This document shows, in pieces, positions 1 through 9,470 of a stretch of 64,000 nucleotides of DNA. Positions within the stretch are counted from its first letter, which is position 1, and every line of letters begins with the position of its first letter. Source of the DNA: Hydrogenophaga aromaticivorans (GTDB lineage: Bacteria > Pseudomonadota > Gammaproteobacteria > Burkholderiales > Burkholderiaceae_C); the NCBI RefSeq assembly GCF_013387465.1, contig NZ_VYGV01000006.1, positions 405,638 through 469,637 on the forward strand, in the 5' to 3' direction. The notes beneath the pieces were generated by a model. It saw only the letters and a program-made list of their open reading frames with translations, was not told where the DNA came from and ran no database searches. A program made the translations under genes and the position numbers.

Positions 1-64
1 CAACTTCATCAAGGGCACGCCCACGCACATCCTGAACCCGGGCGCGCTGCAGGTTCGCCGCTGA
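1..64 (+). CDS. C-terminal end of an unidentified gene (partial)
   Basis: The window opens inside a plus-strand reading frame. The last 20 codons can be read from base 2 and end in TGA at 62-64, directly before a strong terminator; the final residues are NPGALQVRR. The tail is consistent with the C-terminus of a D-2-hydroxyacid dehydrogenase-like protein, but 20 residues are too few to call a family. It is treated as a gene end because the frame stops cleanly at the terminator and no gene on the other strand covers it. Confidence 0.45.
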   Translation, partial: NFIKGTPTHILNPGALQVRR

Positions 65-83
65 AACGATCAATCCTCAGGCC

Positions 84-123
84 AAAAAAAAGCGCCCGGA
101 AGAACTTCCGGGCGCTTTTTTTG
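84..123. terminator. Bidirectional intrinsic terminator between convergent genes
   Basis: A perfect 12-bp stem (91-102 pairing with 105-116) is flanked by an A-run (84-90) and a T-run (116-123). It can therefore stop transcription from both the plus-strand gene ending at 64 and the minus-strand FimV-like gene ending at 142. The nominal loop is 2 nt, so the top pairs must open. Confidence 0.9.
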
Positions 124-141
124 GGTGGTCTGGCAGGCTGC

Positions 142-2208
142 TCAACGGCCCTTCTTGGCCGGTGGGTTGTCCTCTCCTCCGTCGGGCGGCATGAAGTCCA
201 GCACCTCAAAATCGATCAGGTTGCCCTCTTCCTGAACCGAAGCGTTCGGTGGCGGCGCCGGTTTGGCCGTTGGTTCCACCGGTACAGGGACCTCGGGCAA
301 CGAGGCCTCGAACGCAGAAATCTCGGAAAGCGCGTCCAGATCGACATCCAGTCCCAGACGCGGCGAAGCGGGTGGGATGTCATCCAGCGGCTGAGTGACT
401 CGCCCTTCTATCGAGGCTGCGGCCACTGCAGCAGCGAGCCCCTTGTTGCCCGCTGCCTTCAGTGGTTTGATCGCCGTGTGCTGGAAGTCGACCTGTGATG
501 CGCTGTCGACCATGTCACGCTTGATCATGTCCTTGGCCATGGCGTGCAGCAACAGCAGTTCGCGATAAGCCTCCAGGTCAAAAACCTCGCCGTCGACTTC
601 GTTCGCCTCGCGAAAGATCGACTGTTCAATGACGTCGAGCACACGGGGCTGCGGCCAGAGGGCCTGAATGCGGCTGAAAGCCGTTTCATAGGCCTCCAGC
701 CCCTGGCTGTCGTCTGAATACTGGTCAAAGGGCGGTGCGCCAGCGTTGAAGAGGTGGTTGAACTCCACGCGCAGGGCGTCGTACTCGGCACGGCGGTTCA
801 GCTGGTGGTACAGCTTGAACAGGTCGAGGTAAGCCAGCGCGCTGGGCTCGTGGCTTTCTATCAGATGGTCCTTGAGCACCCCAATGGCCTTGTCGGCTTC
901 CCCAAGCGAAACGAAAAAGTCGGCCTGCTGCTGGACATCGAACAGCTCCTCGGTCGCCACCGACCGCGATACGCCGATCTGGCTGGCCGGGTATTCACGA
1001 CGGTCGCTGTCGGCCATGGCGGGCAGGCTGTTGACGTCGATGCCGGAGTCGTGCAAGGAGCGGTATCCGTCAAACGAAGACTCGCGCTCGAGATTCAAAT
1101 CAATGTCCAGCCCCGATGGATCGGCCCGGTCAGCGCTGCCGGCTTTCGCCACAGCGGCGCTTTTCCCCGGCTTTTCAGCGCCCGCCCACCAGGCCGCGTT
1201 TGCCGGCACATCATCCTGGCGTCCGCGACGACGGCGGGCAAACAGAAAGGCGAACAGCGACAGCAACAGCAGCGCGCCCAACAGATAGGCCAGCCAGGTC
1301 ATGTAGCGCGCTTTTTCGAGCTGTGCCTCCATCGCCTGCAAGGCCACCTTGTTGCGTGCCTCCTGCTCGCGCAAGCCCTTGGACTCGGCCTCCAGCACCG
1401 AGAGCTTCTGGGCATCGCGCAGGATCTCTTCGGGTGAGGCGTTGATGGCCTTCCAGAGCAACCCGGCCACGGCACGCGTTTCTTCTGACGTGGTGGGCTC
1501 GCTCAACATTGACAGCGAGAGCTTGAGCACCGGATCGCGTTCGATGCTCAGACTCAAATCGACCGGGTCAAGCTGCAGCCGGGGAACCGCGGCCTGAGGC
1601 GCCACAACGGCGGGTTTGCGCACCACGGACCGGGAAGCCGCGGCCCTGGGCAAAGGCGCCGCACCGGCCGCTTGCGGTCCTGCAACCGGCGCGGCCTCGG
1701 CCCCCCTGCCGCCGGCGCTTGCTGCTGGGCTCGCGGACGGCGCGCCCTCACCGCTTCGGGGAACAGCCGGCAAGGACGAGATCGTGGCTCTTGCGGATCC
1801 GCCTGTTTCAGTCGATGCCGGGGCAGCACCGACGGCCGGCTCACTCAAGGGGTCGGCCAGCAACACATACCGACGAGAAAACGGCATCGTGCAGCCGGCA
1901 CGCACCAGCACCGTCACCACGGGCTCGTTCACCGGCTGCGTCGTCTGGATGCGCACCGAGGTTTCCGCATCCGGTGCGCTCCGCTGCGTGCTTGTTCGAA
2001 CCGAAGCGGGTGACACCAGGGCATCACCGAAGAAGACCTCGGCCTGGATACACAAGGTCGACGCGTCTTCATCCGGCCCCACCAGCGCCTGCACCCGAAC
2101 GTCAAGACCGCGACCAATCACGGCCGCACCACTGTGGCGGCCCAAGGTCACCGCCTGACTGCTCAGGACAGTTGATAGCAAAATAGAGCCAACCAGTATT
2201 TGGCGCAC
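142..2208 (-). CDS. FimV-like polar/type IV pilus-associated membrane protein
   Basis: This 688-residue protein resembles the FimV family of inner-membrane proteins that organise the cell pole and type IV pilus assembly. An N-terminal signal-like segment (1-19) precedes a FimV-type periplasmic region (about 20-120, with two cysteines). A Pro/Ala-rich linker follows, then a predicted coiled coil (262-300), one membrane helix (303-324) closed by the basic cluster RRRR, and an acidic cytoplasmic tail. Residues 425-500 look like the helical repeats of the FimV C-terminus. No LysM domain is obvious, and the protein is shorter than Pseudomonas FimV. The start is GTG at 2208, preceded by AAGGGA seven bases upstream. 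The assignment rests on the layout and the N-terminal pattern, so the exact role is uncertain. Confidence 0.65.
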   Translation of the reverse strand: MRQILVGSILLSTVLSSQAVTLGRHSGAAVIGRGLDVRVQALVGPDEDASTLCIQAEVFFGDALVSPASVRTSTQRSAPDAETSVRIQTTQPVNEPVVTVLVRAGCTMPFSRRYVLLADPLSEPAVGAAPASTETGGSARATISSLPAVPRSGEGAPSASPAASAGGRGAEAAPVAGPQAAGAAPLPRAAASRSVVRKPAVVAPQAAVPRLQLDPVDLSLSIERDPVLKLSLSMLSEPTTSEETRAVAGLLWKAINASPEEILRDAQKLSVLEAESKGLREQEARNKVALQAMEAQLEKARYMTWLAYLLGALLLLSLFAFLFARRRRGRQDDVPANAAWWAGAEKPGKSAAVAKAGSADRADPSGLDIDLNLERESSFDGYRSLHDSGIDVNSLPAMADSDRREYPASQIGVSRSVATEELFDVQQQADFFVSLGEADKAIGVLKDHLIESHEPSALAYLDLFKLYHQLNRRAEYDALRVEFNHLFNAGAPPFDQYSDDSQGLEAYETAFSRIQALWPQPRVLDVIEQSIFREANEVDGEVFDLEAYRELLLLHAMAKDMIKRDMVDSASQVDFQHTAIKPLKAAGNKGLAAAVAAASIEGRVTQPLDDIPPASPRLGLDVDLDALSEISAFEASLPEVPVPVEPTAKPAPPPNASVQEEGNLIDFEVLDFMPPDGGEDNPPAKKGR

Positions 2209-2284
2209 GTCAGAATCCCTTCTTTCCTAGGTCGGAACATTTTGTCATAGCTTATCGCCGTCCCTCTCGAAATAATACTTTCAT

Positions 2285-3805
2285 ATGCAGCCAATTTTTC
2301 CAACCGTCGGCATCGTGGGCACGGGTGCCATGGGGCGCGGCATCGCGCAGATGGCAGTCCAGGCCGGCAGTCAGGTTCTGCTTTTCGATCTCCTGCCCGG
2401 GGCCGCCGAGGCGGCTCGCGCCGCACTGGCGGACACCTGGCAGAAGCTGGTGGTCAAAAACAAACTCACGCCTGAGATGCAAGCGGCGTACCTGGCACGC
2501 GTATCGCTGGCCAGCGCCGTGACGGGCCTCGCGCCCTGCGCGCTGGTGGTCGAGGCCATTGTGGAAAAACTCGACGTCAAGCAACGGCTGTTCGCCGAAC
2601 TGGAAGCGGTTGTGGCGCCCCAAGCCGTGCTCGCCACCAACACATCGTCGTTGTCGGTCACCGCCATCGGGGCGGCCCTTCAGCGTCCTGCCCAACTCGC
2701 CGGTTTTCATTTTTTCAATCCTGTGCCTCTGATGCGGGTGGTTGAAGTGATCGCCGGACTGAAAACCAGTCCTGTTGTGTGCCAGCAACTGACGGACTAC
2801 GCGCGTCAGTTTGGCCACACCCCGGTATCGGCACAAGACACCCCCGGCTTTATCGTGAACCATGCCGGACGGGGTTATGGCACCGAAGCGCTGCGCGTGG
2901 TGGGGGAGCGTGTGGCGGATTTCGCCACCATAGACCGCATCCTCAAGGACCAGATGGGCTTCAAGCTCGGGCCGTTCGAGCTGATGGACCTGACCGCGCT
3001 GGATGTGTCGCACCCGGTCATGGAGTCGATCTACCGCCAGTACTACGATGAACCGCGCTACCGTCCCAGCGTGATCACCGCGCAGCGCTTGGCCGGTGGC
3101 GTGGTGGGTAAAAAAGTAGGCGAGGGCTTTTACGCCTATGACAAGGGTGTGGCAAAGGTGCCGGCCGAACCGCCCGTCCCCAGCGTGGCCGCGATGCCAC
3201 CGGTCTGGGTATCGCCCAAGGCGGCGCGCCGCCCCGAGATCTACCAGTTGCTGAAGAACCTGGGCGCCAGCATCGAGACCGGTGCAGCGCCCTCTTCTGC
3301 TGCGCTGATCCTCGTCGCCCCGCTGGGGCTGGATGTCACCACGCTCGCCGCGGTGGAGCGCCTCGACCCCAGCCGCACCGTTGGCATCGACATGATGCTG
3401 GACGACGCGGCCACCAAGCGGCGCGTGCTCGCCACCAACCCGGCTACCCGCCCCGACATGCGCGATGCCGCCCACGCGCTGTTTGCCAGCGACGGCAAGG
3501 CCGTGAGCGTGGTGCGCGACAGTGGTGGCTTCGTGACCCAGCGCGTGGTGGCCACCATCGTCAACATCGCGGCCGACATGTGCCAGCAAGGTATCTGCAC
3601 ACCGAAAGACCTTGAAGTCGCTGTCACGCTCGGGCTGGGCTATCCCATGGGACCGCTGGCCATGGGCGACCGCATCGGCCCGACCAATGTGCTGGAGATT
3701 CTGTTCAACATGCAGACCGTGTACGGCGACCCGCGTTACCGCCCTTCGCCCTGGCTGCGCCGCCGAGGGGCGCTGGGCCTTAGCCTGCTCCACGAAGAAG
3801 CCTGA
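2285..3805 (+). CDS. 3-hydroxyacyl-CoA dehydrogenase (PaaH-like)
   Basis: NAD-dependent oxidation of 3-hydroxyacyl-CoA to 3-oxoacyl-CoA in beta-oxidation or phenylacetyl-CoA catabolism. Of the 506 residues, the N-terminal Rossmann fold carries the dinucleotide motif GTGAMGRG near residue 10. The catalytic histidine is H142 in HFFNP, and two C-terminal 3HCDH domains follow (about 190-290 and 400-500), the size and layout of PaaH-type enzymes. The gene starts at ATG 2285 without a clear Shine-Dalgarno sequence. It is followed after 33 bp by an enoyl-CoA hydratase/isomerase gene, so the two probably act in series. The enzyme family is clear. Whether the substrate is a ring-cleavage product of phenylacetate or a plain fatty acyl-CoA cannot be read from this window, because no paaA-E ring oxygenase genes are present. 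Confidence 0.88.
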   Translation: MQPIFPTVGIVGTGAMGRGIAQMAVQAGSQVLLFDLLPGAAEAARAALADTWQKLVVKNKLTPEMQAAYLARVSLASAVTGLAPCALVVEAIVEKLDVKQRLFAELEAVVAPQAVLATNTSSLSVTAIGAALQRPAQLAGFHFFNPVPLMRVVEVIAGLKTSPVVCQQLTDYARQFGHTPVSAQDTPGFIVNHAGRGYGTEALRVVGERVADFATIDRILKDQMGFKLGPFELMDLTALDVSHPVMESIYRQYYDEPRYRPSVITAQRLAGGVVGKKVGEGFYAYDKGVAKVPAEPPVPSVAAMPPVWVSPKAARRPEIYQLLKNLGASIETGAAPSSAALILVAPLGLDVTTLAAVERLDPSRTVGIDMMLDDAATKRRVLATNPATRPDMRDAAHALFASDGKAVSVVRDSGGFVTQRVVATIVNIAADMCQQGICTPKDLEVAVTLGLGYPMGPLAMGDRIGPTNVLEILFNMQTVYGDPRYRPSPWLRRRGALGLSLLHEEA

Positions 3806-3838
3806 ACTCCACCAGCCGACACGGATACAACCGCACGC

Positions 3839-4618
3839 ATGACCGCCAGCCTCAAAAGCCACAGCCATGGTCAGACCATGGTGCTGACCATCAGCAACCC
3901 CGACCACCGCAACGCATTGGGCCCGGACATCTACGCTGCCGGTGTGGAGGCGCTCAGCGTTGCGGAAAACAACCCGGAGGTGCGCAGCGTGGTGATCACC
4001 GGCGAAGGCAGCCATTTCTGTGCCGGCGGGAACCTGCAACGCTTGTTGGCCAACCGCCAACTGCCGCCCGAGGTCCAGGCGCAAAGCATTGAAGGCCTGC
4101 ACAACTGGATCGAGAGCATTCGCGTGTTTCCAAAACCGGTGCTCGCCGCGGTGGAGGGATCGTGTGCTGGCGCGGGCTTCTCGCTCGCCCTGGCCTGCGA
4201 CCTGATCGTGGCCGCGCACAACAGCGTGTTCGTCATGGCCTACAGCAACGTGGGTCTTTCGCCTGATGGTGGCGCCACCTGGAGCCTCATGCGTGCCCTG
4301 CCTCGCGCCACCGCGCTGCAGCTCCTGATGGGCGGCGAGCGCATCGATGCCACACGACTGCACGCCATGGGCGTGATCACGCAAGTGAGTGCCCCAGGCG
4401 AGGCGCTGGCCACTGCGCTGGCCGTGGCAGATCGACTCAACAGCCGTGCGCCCAACGCGCTCGCCAGCATCAAGGAACTGGCCAACGATGCGCTGACGGG
4501 CTCCTTGCACGCACAGCTGAGCGCCGAGCGCGACCACTTCGTGCGCAACCTGCACCACGCCAACGCGGGCGAAGGCATCGCAGCCTTTCTCGAAAAGCGA
4601 CCCGCGAACTACCGCTGA
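3839..4618 (+). CDS. Enoyl-CoA hydratase/isomerase family protein
   Basis: Crotonase-fold enzyme of 259 residues, the normal family size. The two oxyanion-hole segments are visible: SHFCAGGNL near residue 60 and the glycine-rich stretch around GSCAGAGFSLALACD near 105-120. The C-terminus, rich in HHANAGEGIAAFLEKR, resembles Burkholderiales proteins annotated as an alternative oxepin-CoA hydrolase of phenylacetate degradation, which would match the PaaH-like dehydrogenase upstream. General 2-enoyl-CoA hydration is the safer description. It lies 33 bp after the dehydrogenase and is likely co-transcribed with it. About 140 bp without a gene then precede the Crp-family regulator. Confidence 0.85.
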   Translation: MTASLKSHSHGQTMVLTISNPDHRNALGPDIYAAGVEALSVAENNPEVRSVVITGEGSHFCAGGNLQRLLANRQLPPEVQAQSIEGLHNWIESIRVFPKPVLAAVEGSCAGAGFSLALACDLIVAAHNSVFVMAYSNVGLSPDGGATWSLMRALPRATALQLLMGGERIDATRLHAMGVITQVSAPGEALATALAVADRLNSRAPNALASIKELANDALTGSLHAQLSAERDHFVRNLHHANAGEGIAAFLEKRPANYR

Positions 4619-4757
4619 CCCGCAGGCCCTGGCCAGCTGTGCCCAAGGTCGGGCAGCAAAAGGACGCCTGCGGGACAGGTGTCACGCAAACCCTGATGCG
4701 AGCGCAGGGTCCCAGTGGCGACAATGCCAGTCAATTCAGTCACTCATAAGACAGCCG

Positions 4758-5477
4758 ATGGACGAACCGATTCTGACAATGGAAGAACGCGAGGCGATCA
4801 ACAGTGGTCGCTGGTTCAGCAGCCTTTCACCTTCCCTGCGTCACGACATACTCCGATGCGCCTACGTCAAGCGATTCAAGGATGGCGACCTCATCGTCGC
4901 CCGCGGCGATCCACCGTCCGAATGGACGGCGGTCGCCAAGGGCGCGGTGCGTGTGAGCTCGACCTCGCTCTCGGGCAAGCAGATCACGCTGACCTATGTG
5001 GAGCCGGGCGTGTGGTTTGGCGACGTGGCCATGTTCGACGGCGACCAGCGCACGCACGATGCCTATGCACACGGGCCGACCACGCTGCTCTGCGTGGCCC
5101 GCAACGATTTCCAGAAGATCCTCAGCGTGCATGTGGAGCTGTACGAAGCGCTGATGCGGCTTCAGGCGCGGCGCATCCGCACGCTGTTCGGTCTGGTGGA
5201 AGACCTCAACACCCTGCCCTTGCGTGCCCGGCTGGCCAAACAGTTGCTGCACCTGGTGCGCAGCTACGGCGTGCCCTGCCTGTCGGACGGCAACGAGATG
5301 CGCATTGGCCTGCAGCTGGCGCAGGAAGAACTGGCCCAGTTGCTCGGCGCCTCGCGCCAGCGCGTCAACCAGGAACTCAAGTCGATGGAGCGCGAGGAAG
5401 CGATCCGCATCGAACAAGGTGGTCTGGTGGTGCGCAACCGCGACATGCTGATGCGCATCGCCGAAGCCGAGACCTGA
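4758..5477 (+). CDS. Crp/Fnr family transcriptional regulator
   Basis: 239 residues with the usual Crp layout. A cyclic-nucleotide-binding-type beta barrel spans about 20-130, a long dimerisation helix runs around 130-160, and a C-terminal winged helix-turn-helix contains QEELAQLLGASRQRVNQEL near residues 187-205. The N-terminus has no Fnr-like cysteine cluster, so oxygen sensing by an iron-sulfur centre is unlikely; the effector is unknown. Its position between the two CoA-catabolism gene pairs suggests it controls one or both, which is inference from context only. The start ATG 4758 begins MDEPILTMEER. Confidence 0.85.
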   Translation: MDEPILTMEEREAINSGRWFSSLSPSLRHDILRCAYVKRFKDGDLIVARGDPPSEWTAVAKGAVRVSSTSLSGKQITLTYVEPGVWFGDVAMFDGDQRTHDAYAHGPTTLLCVARNDFQKILSVHVELYEALMRLQARRIRTLFGLVEDLNTLPLRARLAKQLLHLVRSYGVPCLSDGNEMRIGLQLAQEELAQLLGASRQRVNQELKSMEREEAIRIEQGGLVVRNRDMLMRIAEAET

Positions 5478-5556
5478 ACCAGCGGGTTCAGTTGAAGGGC
5501 GCACCGCGCCCCACCGCGCAGGGTCGCGCCCTACCCCAACGAGTGAGACCCCTCGC

Positions 5557-6642
5557 ATGAGCGACACCCAGAACTTCACCGGCACCCGCCCGGTGTCCGA
5601 ACAGCACGCTTTCGACGTGCCTGCCCTGCAGGATTGGCTCGCGACCCACGTCGACGGCTTCACTGGTCCGCTCACCGTGGAGATGTTCAAGGGCGGCCAG
5701 TCCAACCCGACCTACAAGCTGATCACGCCGAAGCGTGCGTACGTCATGCGCGCCAAACCCGGCCCGGTGGCGAAGCTGCTGCCCTCGGCCCATGCGATCG
5801 AGCGCGAGTTCCGCGTCATGAGCGCGCTGCACGGCAGAGGTGTGCCGGTTGCGCAGATGCATGCGCTGTGCGAAGACGAATCGGTGATCGGCCGCGCTTT
5901 CTACGTGATGGAGTGCGTCGAAGGCCGGGTGATGTGGGACCAGTCCCTGCCCGGCATGAGCCGCGAGCAGCGAGGCGCCATCTACAACGAGATGAACCGT
6001 GTCATGGCCGCGCTGCACACGGTGGATCCGATGGCCATCGGCCTTGATGGCTACGGCAAACCGGGCAACTACTTCGAGCGCCAGATCGGTCGCTGGAGCA
6101 AACAGTACGTGGCCTCGATCACGCAGCCGATCCCCGAGATGGACCAGCTCATGGCCTGGCTGCCACAGAACATCCCCGCCATGGCGCGCGATGAATCCAT
6201 GGTGTCGGTGGTGCACGGTGACTACCGGCTCGACAACCTGATGTTCCACCCCAGCGAGCCGCGCGTGCTGGCCGTGCTGGACTGGGAACTCTCCACCCTG
6301 GGCCATCCCCTGGCCGACTTCAGCTACCACTGCATGGCTTGGCACATCCCACCCGGCGCGTTCCGCGGCATCGGTGGACTCGACGTGCAGGCCTTGGGCA
6401 TCCCCACGGAAGACGACTACATCGCGCTCTACTGCGAGCGCACCGGCTTTGCCACGCCAGCGCAACTCAAGGTCGACTGGAACTTCTACCTCGCCTACAA
6501 CCTGTTCCGCCTTGCCGCCATCCTGCAAGGCATCGCCAAGCGCGTGGAGACCGGCACCGCCTCCAGCGCACAAGCCGTTTCATCCGCAGCCGGAGCCCGT
6601 CCGCTGGCCGAGATGGCCTGGCGCTTTGCGCAGCAGGCCTGA
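5557..6642 (+). CDS. APH-type phosphotransferase linked to acyl-CoA dehydrogenase
   Basis: A 361-residue protein of the aminoglycoside phosphotransferase/choline-kinase fold. It carries the catalytic loop HGDYRLDN (H220-N227) and a metal-binding segment around D242 in LDWELSTLG. In bacteria this subgroup sits beside ACAD10/11-type acyl-CoA dehydrogenases, and in animals the two are fused in ACAD10/ACAD11, where the kinase domain phosphorylates 4-hydroxyacyl-CoA so that the hydroxyl can be removed. Here an acyl-CoA dehydrogenase gene follows after 60 bp, so the pair is probably a split version of that system for 4-hydroxy fatty acids. Domain and neighbour are seen in the sequence; the substrate is inferred. 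Confidence 0.85.
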   Translation: MSDTQNFTGTRPVSEQHAFDVPALQDWLATHVDGFTGPLTVEMFKGGQSNPTYKLITPKRAYVMRAKPGPVAKLLPSAHAIEREFRVMSALHGRGVPVAQMHALCEDESVIGRAFYVMECVEGRVMWDQSLPGMSREQRGAIYNEMNRVMAALHTVDPMAIGLDGYGKPGNYFERQIGRWSKQYVASITQPIPEMDQLMAWLPQNIPAMARDESMVSVVHGDYRLDNLMFHPSEPRVLAVLDWELSTLGHPLADFSYHCMAWHIPPGAFRGIGGLDVQALGIPTEDDYIALYCERTGFATPAQLKVDWNFYLAYNLFRLAAILQGIAKRVETGTASSAQAVSSAAGARPLAEMAWRFAQQA

Positions 6643-6702
6643 CAACGGCGTTCCCAGACCCCATTCAACCCACCAGCTTCGCCCGCACCCAAGGATCACC
6701 CC

Positions 6703-7962
6703 ATGAATTTCGATTACACCGACAAAGTCAAAGACATGCGCGAACGCCTGCTGGCGTTCATGGATGAGCACATTTACCCGAACGAAGGCCGCTTCTTCGC
6801 CGAGATCGCCGCCAATCGCGCCAAGGGCAACGCCTGGATTCCGACCACCCTCATTGAAGAGCTCAAGCCCAAGGCCCGGGCGGCCGGTCTGTGGAACCTG
6901 TTCCTGCCGAGCAGCCCGCGCGCGCCCGAAGGCCTGACCAACCTGGAATACGCGCCCCTGTGCGAAATCATGGGCCGTGTCCCGTTCGCCGCCGAAGTGT
7001 TCAACTGCTCGGCGCCGGACACTGGCAACATGGAAACGCTGGAACGCTACGCCAGCGAAGCGCTGAAAGACCAATGGCTCGAACCCCTGCTCAAGGGCGA
7101 GTTCCGCTCCGCCTTCCTGATGACCGAGCCGATGGTGGCCTCGTCGGACGCCACCAACATCCAATGCAGCATCGTGCGCGACGGTGACGAATACGTGATC
7201 AACGGGCTGAAGTGGTGGTCGTCCGGCGCGGGCGACCCGCGCTGCGCGGTTTACATCGTCATGGGCAAGACCAACCCCGATGCACCGCGCCACTCGCAGC
7301 AATCCATGATCGTGGTGCCGTCCGACGCACCGGGCATCACCGTGGTGCGCCCCTTGTCCGTGTTTGGCTACGACGATGCGCCGCACGGTCACATGGAAGT
7401 CCGCCTCAAGGACGTGCGCGTGCCGGTGGGCAACCTGCTGCTGGGTGAAGGCCGTGGTTTCGAGATCGCGCAAGGGCGCCTCGGCCCGGGTCGCATCCAC
7501 CACTGCATGCGCTCCATCGGCGCTGCCGAACGCGCGCTCGAACTCATGTGCAAACGGCTCAACAACCGCGTGGCGTTTGGCAAGCCGGTGTCGGCCCAGT
7601 CGGTCTGGCACGAGCGCATTGCCGATGCGCGCTGCCGCATCGAAATGGCCCGTCTGCTCACGCTCAAGGCCGCTTACATGATGGACACCGTGGGCAACAA
7701 GGTGGCCAAGGCCGAGATCGCGATGATCAAGGTGGTGGCGCCCAACATGGCCTGCGACATCATCGACATGGCCATCCAGGCCCATGGCGGTGGTGGTGTG
7801 AGCGACGATTTCCCACTCGCCTACAGCTACGCCAACCAGCGCACGCTGCGCTTGGCCGATGGCCCGGACGAAGTGCACCGCCAGTCGATCGCCAAGCTGG
7901 AACTGGCCAAACACATGGTCGTCAAGACCGACGTGGAGATGCCCGTCACGCGCGGCTGCTGA
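6703..7962 (+). CDS. Acyl-CoA dehydrogenase (ACAD10/11-like)
   Basis: FAD-dependent acyl-CoA dehydrogenase of 419 residues, full length for the family. The N-terminal helical domain includes the typical IYPNEGRF stretch. The middle beta domain has the FAD/substrate motif near [15 protein letters not shown], and the C-terminal helical domain ends with the [17 protein letters not shown] signature that precedes the last helix in ACAD11-like enzymes. It forms an operon-like pair with the phosphotransferase upstream (60 bp gap). Together they probably process 4-hydroxyacyl-CoA into enoyl-CoA for beta-oxidation by the hydratase and dehydrogenase encoded just before. Confidence 0.9.
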   Translation: MNFDYTDKVKDMRERLLAFMDEHIYPNEGRFFAEIAANRAKGNAWIPTTLIEELKPKARAAGLWNLFLPSSPRAPEGLTNLEYAPLCEIMGRVPFAAEVFNCSAPDTGNMETLERYASEALKDQWLEPLLKGEFRSAFLMTEPMVASSDATNIQCSIVRDGDEYVINGLKWWSSGAGDPRCAVYIVMGKTNPDAPRHSQQSMIVVPSDAPGITVVRPLSVFGYDDAPHGHMEVRLKDVRVPVGNLLLGEGRGFEIAQGRLGPGRIHHCMRSIGAAERALELMCKRLNNRVAFGKPVSAQSVWHERIADARCRIEMARLLTLKAAYMMDTVGNKVAKAEIAMIKVVAPNMACDIIDMAIQAHGGGGVSDDFPLAYSYANQRTLRLADGPDEVHRQSIAKLELAKHMVVKTDVEMPVTRGC

Positions 7963-7979
7963 ACCCTCGCGCCAACACC

Positions 7980-8645
7980 TCAGCGCGCAAACAGGCGCAG
8001 CGCGCGGGCACTGAGGTGTTCAAAAACATCCAGCGCATAGAGTGCGCTGGCGTTGTCACCCGGTTGGTCCAGCTGCATGCGCAGATAGGCTTTGCCCCGG
8101 GTCAGCCAGAAAAGACGCGGCGTGTCCGCATGCAGCTGGTCTGGTGCGTCTCGCAGCAAGGCGATGCTCTCCTCGTCCAGCCACTGGCGCGCCGCCTCCG
8201 GTGCATCGGTCAGCACCGCGTGCTGTGCCCAGAAATCTGCCGGCGGGCCGGGCCAGCCTGCGTCGCGGTAGGCGGACATCCAGCCGACTTCCTCAGGCAG
8301 CGGTTTGTCGGTGGTCTGCAAGGCGCCGGTGACTTCCCCGTACAGCGTATGGGCCAGCGCTTCCAACGAACGCTTGAGCGCACGGTTCATCACGATCACA
8401 TGCACATCGGGCCGCAACCCCAGTTCCGCCCGGGCCATCAGTTCCATCCCGCGGATGTACGACCGGGAAGACGCGGTGCAACCCGCCCGGAACGGTCGAT
8501 CCAGCACGCGCCCCTCCAGCGCGCACCCGCCTCCGCCCAAAGCCCGGTAGGTCAGCATGCGCTCGGTGGCCCATTGGGCCAACGCCTCGTCGGCTTCCAC
8601 CTTGGTCGAACCGACACCCAAGGCATTCTTCAGACGTTCAAACAT
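7980..8645 (-). CDS. Conserved hypothetical protein, 221 residues
   Basis: I do not recognise this family. The product is a soluble protein without a signal peptide or membrane segment. It starts MFERLKNALG and is rich in Trp and Arg, with the segment LMARAELGLRPDVHVIVMNR near residues 70-90 and an acidic, helix-rich C-terminal half. The start is ATG 8645, and the stop lies 18 bp from the convergent acyl-CoA dehydrogenase stop. It diverges from the glutathione transferase gene with a 63-bp gap, so the two may share a promoter region. Codon use matches the neighbours, which supports a real chromosomal gene. Confidence 0.7.
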   Translation of the reverse strand: MFERLKNALGVGSTKVEADEALAQWATERMLTYRALGGGGCALEGRVLDRPFRAGCTASSRSYIRGMELMARAELGLRPDVHVIVMNRALKRSLEALAHTLYGEVTGALQTTDKPLPEEVGWMSAYRDAGWPGPPADFWAQHAVLTDAPEAARQWLDEESIALLRDAPDQLHADTPRLFWLTRGKAYLRMQLDQPGDNASALYALDVFEHLSARALRLFAR

Positions 8646-8708
8646 GGCGCTGCGAACTCCCGTAAAGTGAAGAAATTATCGGCTTCACCCCAAAAGAAAG
8701 CACCTGAA

Positions 8709-9413
8709 ATGATCGATGTCTATTCATGGCCCACACCCAACGGTCACAAGGTCCACATCATGCTGGAGGAATGCGGGCTCCGTCTGGGTCGCGACTGGCG
8801 GGTTCACGCCGTCAATATCGGGCTGGGCGACCAGTTTCAGCCCGAGTTCCTGAAAATCAGCCCCAACAACAAGATCCCCGCCCTGGTGGACCCCGTGGGC
8901 CCTGATGGCAAACCCATCAGCCTGTTCGAATCGGGCGCCATCCTGCTGTACCTGGCAGCCAAGACCGGCAAGCTGCTCCCGCGAACGGACCGGCAGAAGT
9001 TTGAAGTGCTGCAGTGGCTGATGTTCCAGATGGGTGGCGTGGGCCCCATGCTCGGCCAGGCACACCATTTCCGCATCTACGCGCCCGAGAAGATCGGCTA
9101 CGCCGTGGACCGTTACACCAACGAGGCCAGGCGTCTGTATGGCGTGATGGACAAACAGCTGAGCGGCCACAAGTTCATCGCTGGCAACCAGTACACCGTG
9201 GCCGACATCGCCATATTCCCCTGGCTGCGCAGCTGGCAGAACCAGGGCATTGATTGGGCCGACTATCCCAGGCTCAAGGACTGGTTTGACCGCATCGCTG
9301 CGCGGCCAGCCGTCCAGCGCGGTGTCGCCGTGCTGGCTGATGCGCGCAAACCCCTCACCGACGAGCGTGCGCGCGAGGCGCTGTTTGGAAAAGATCAGTA
9401 CAAAAAGCGATGA
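8709..9413 (+). CDS. Glutathione S-transferase (YghU/YfcG-like)
   Basis: A 234-residue cytosolic glutathione transferase. The thioredoxin-like N-terminal domain starts MIDVYSWPTPNGHKVHIMLEE and carries the cis-proline region NNKIPALVDP and the glutathione-contacting ESGAILLYLA. The C-terminal all-helical domain contains the N-capping box motif YTVADIAIFPWLRSW. The TPNGHK pattern is typical of the bacterial Nu-class (YfcG/YghU) enzymes that reduce disulfide bonds or organic peroxides. The frame is open for 387 codons upstream, but the domain begins at ATG 8709, so that start was chosen. It is followed by two tRNA genes. Confidence 0.85.
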   Translation: MIDVYSWPTPNGHKVHIMLEECGLRLGRDWRVHAVNIGLGDQFQPEFLKISPNNKIPALVDPVGPDGKPISLFESGAILLYLAAKTGKLLPRTDRQKFEVLQWLMFQMGGVGPMLGQAHHFRIYAPEKIGYAVDRYTNEARRLYGVMDKQLSGHKFIAGNQYTVADIAIFPWLRSWQNQGIDWADYPRLKDWFDRIAARPAVQRGVAVLADARKPLTDERAREALFGKDQYKKR

Positions 9414-9452
9414 ATCCCGGCCGCATAGACCGAGGCACCTCATTTCGCAGGG

Positions 9453-9458
9453 TATACT
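9453..9458 (+). promoter_or_regulatory. -10 element of the tRNA-Pro gene
   Basis: TATACT stands 12 bases before the first tRNA-Pro base, the usual distance for a stable-RNA promoter. No good -35 hexamer is visible at 16-18 bp upstream. Confidence 0.5.
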
Positions 9459-9470
9459 CGACAGCTTAGT

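Noticed and set aside
2252-4558. 768-residue open frame on the minus strand under the dehydrogenase and hydratase genes
   Set aside because: It is antisense to two well-recognised enzymes and His/Gly/Arg-rich, as expected from the mirrored codon bias of a high-GC gene.
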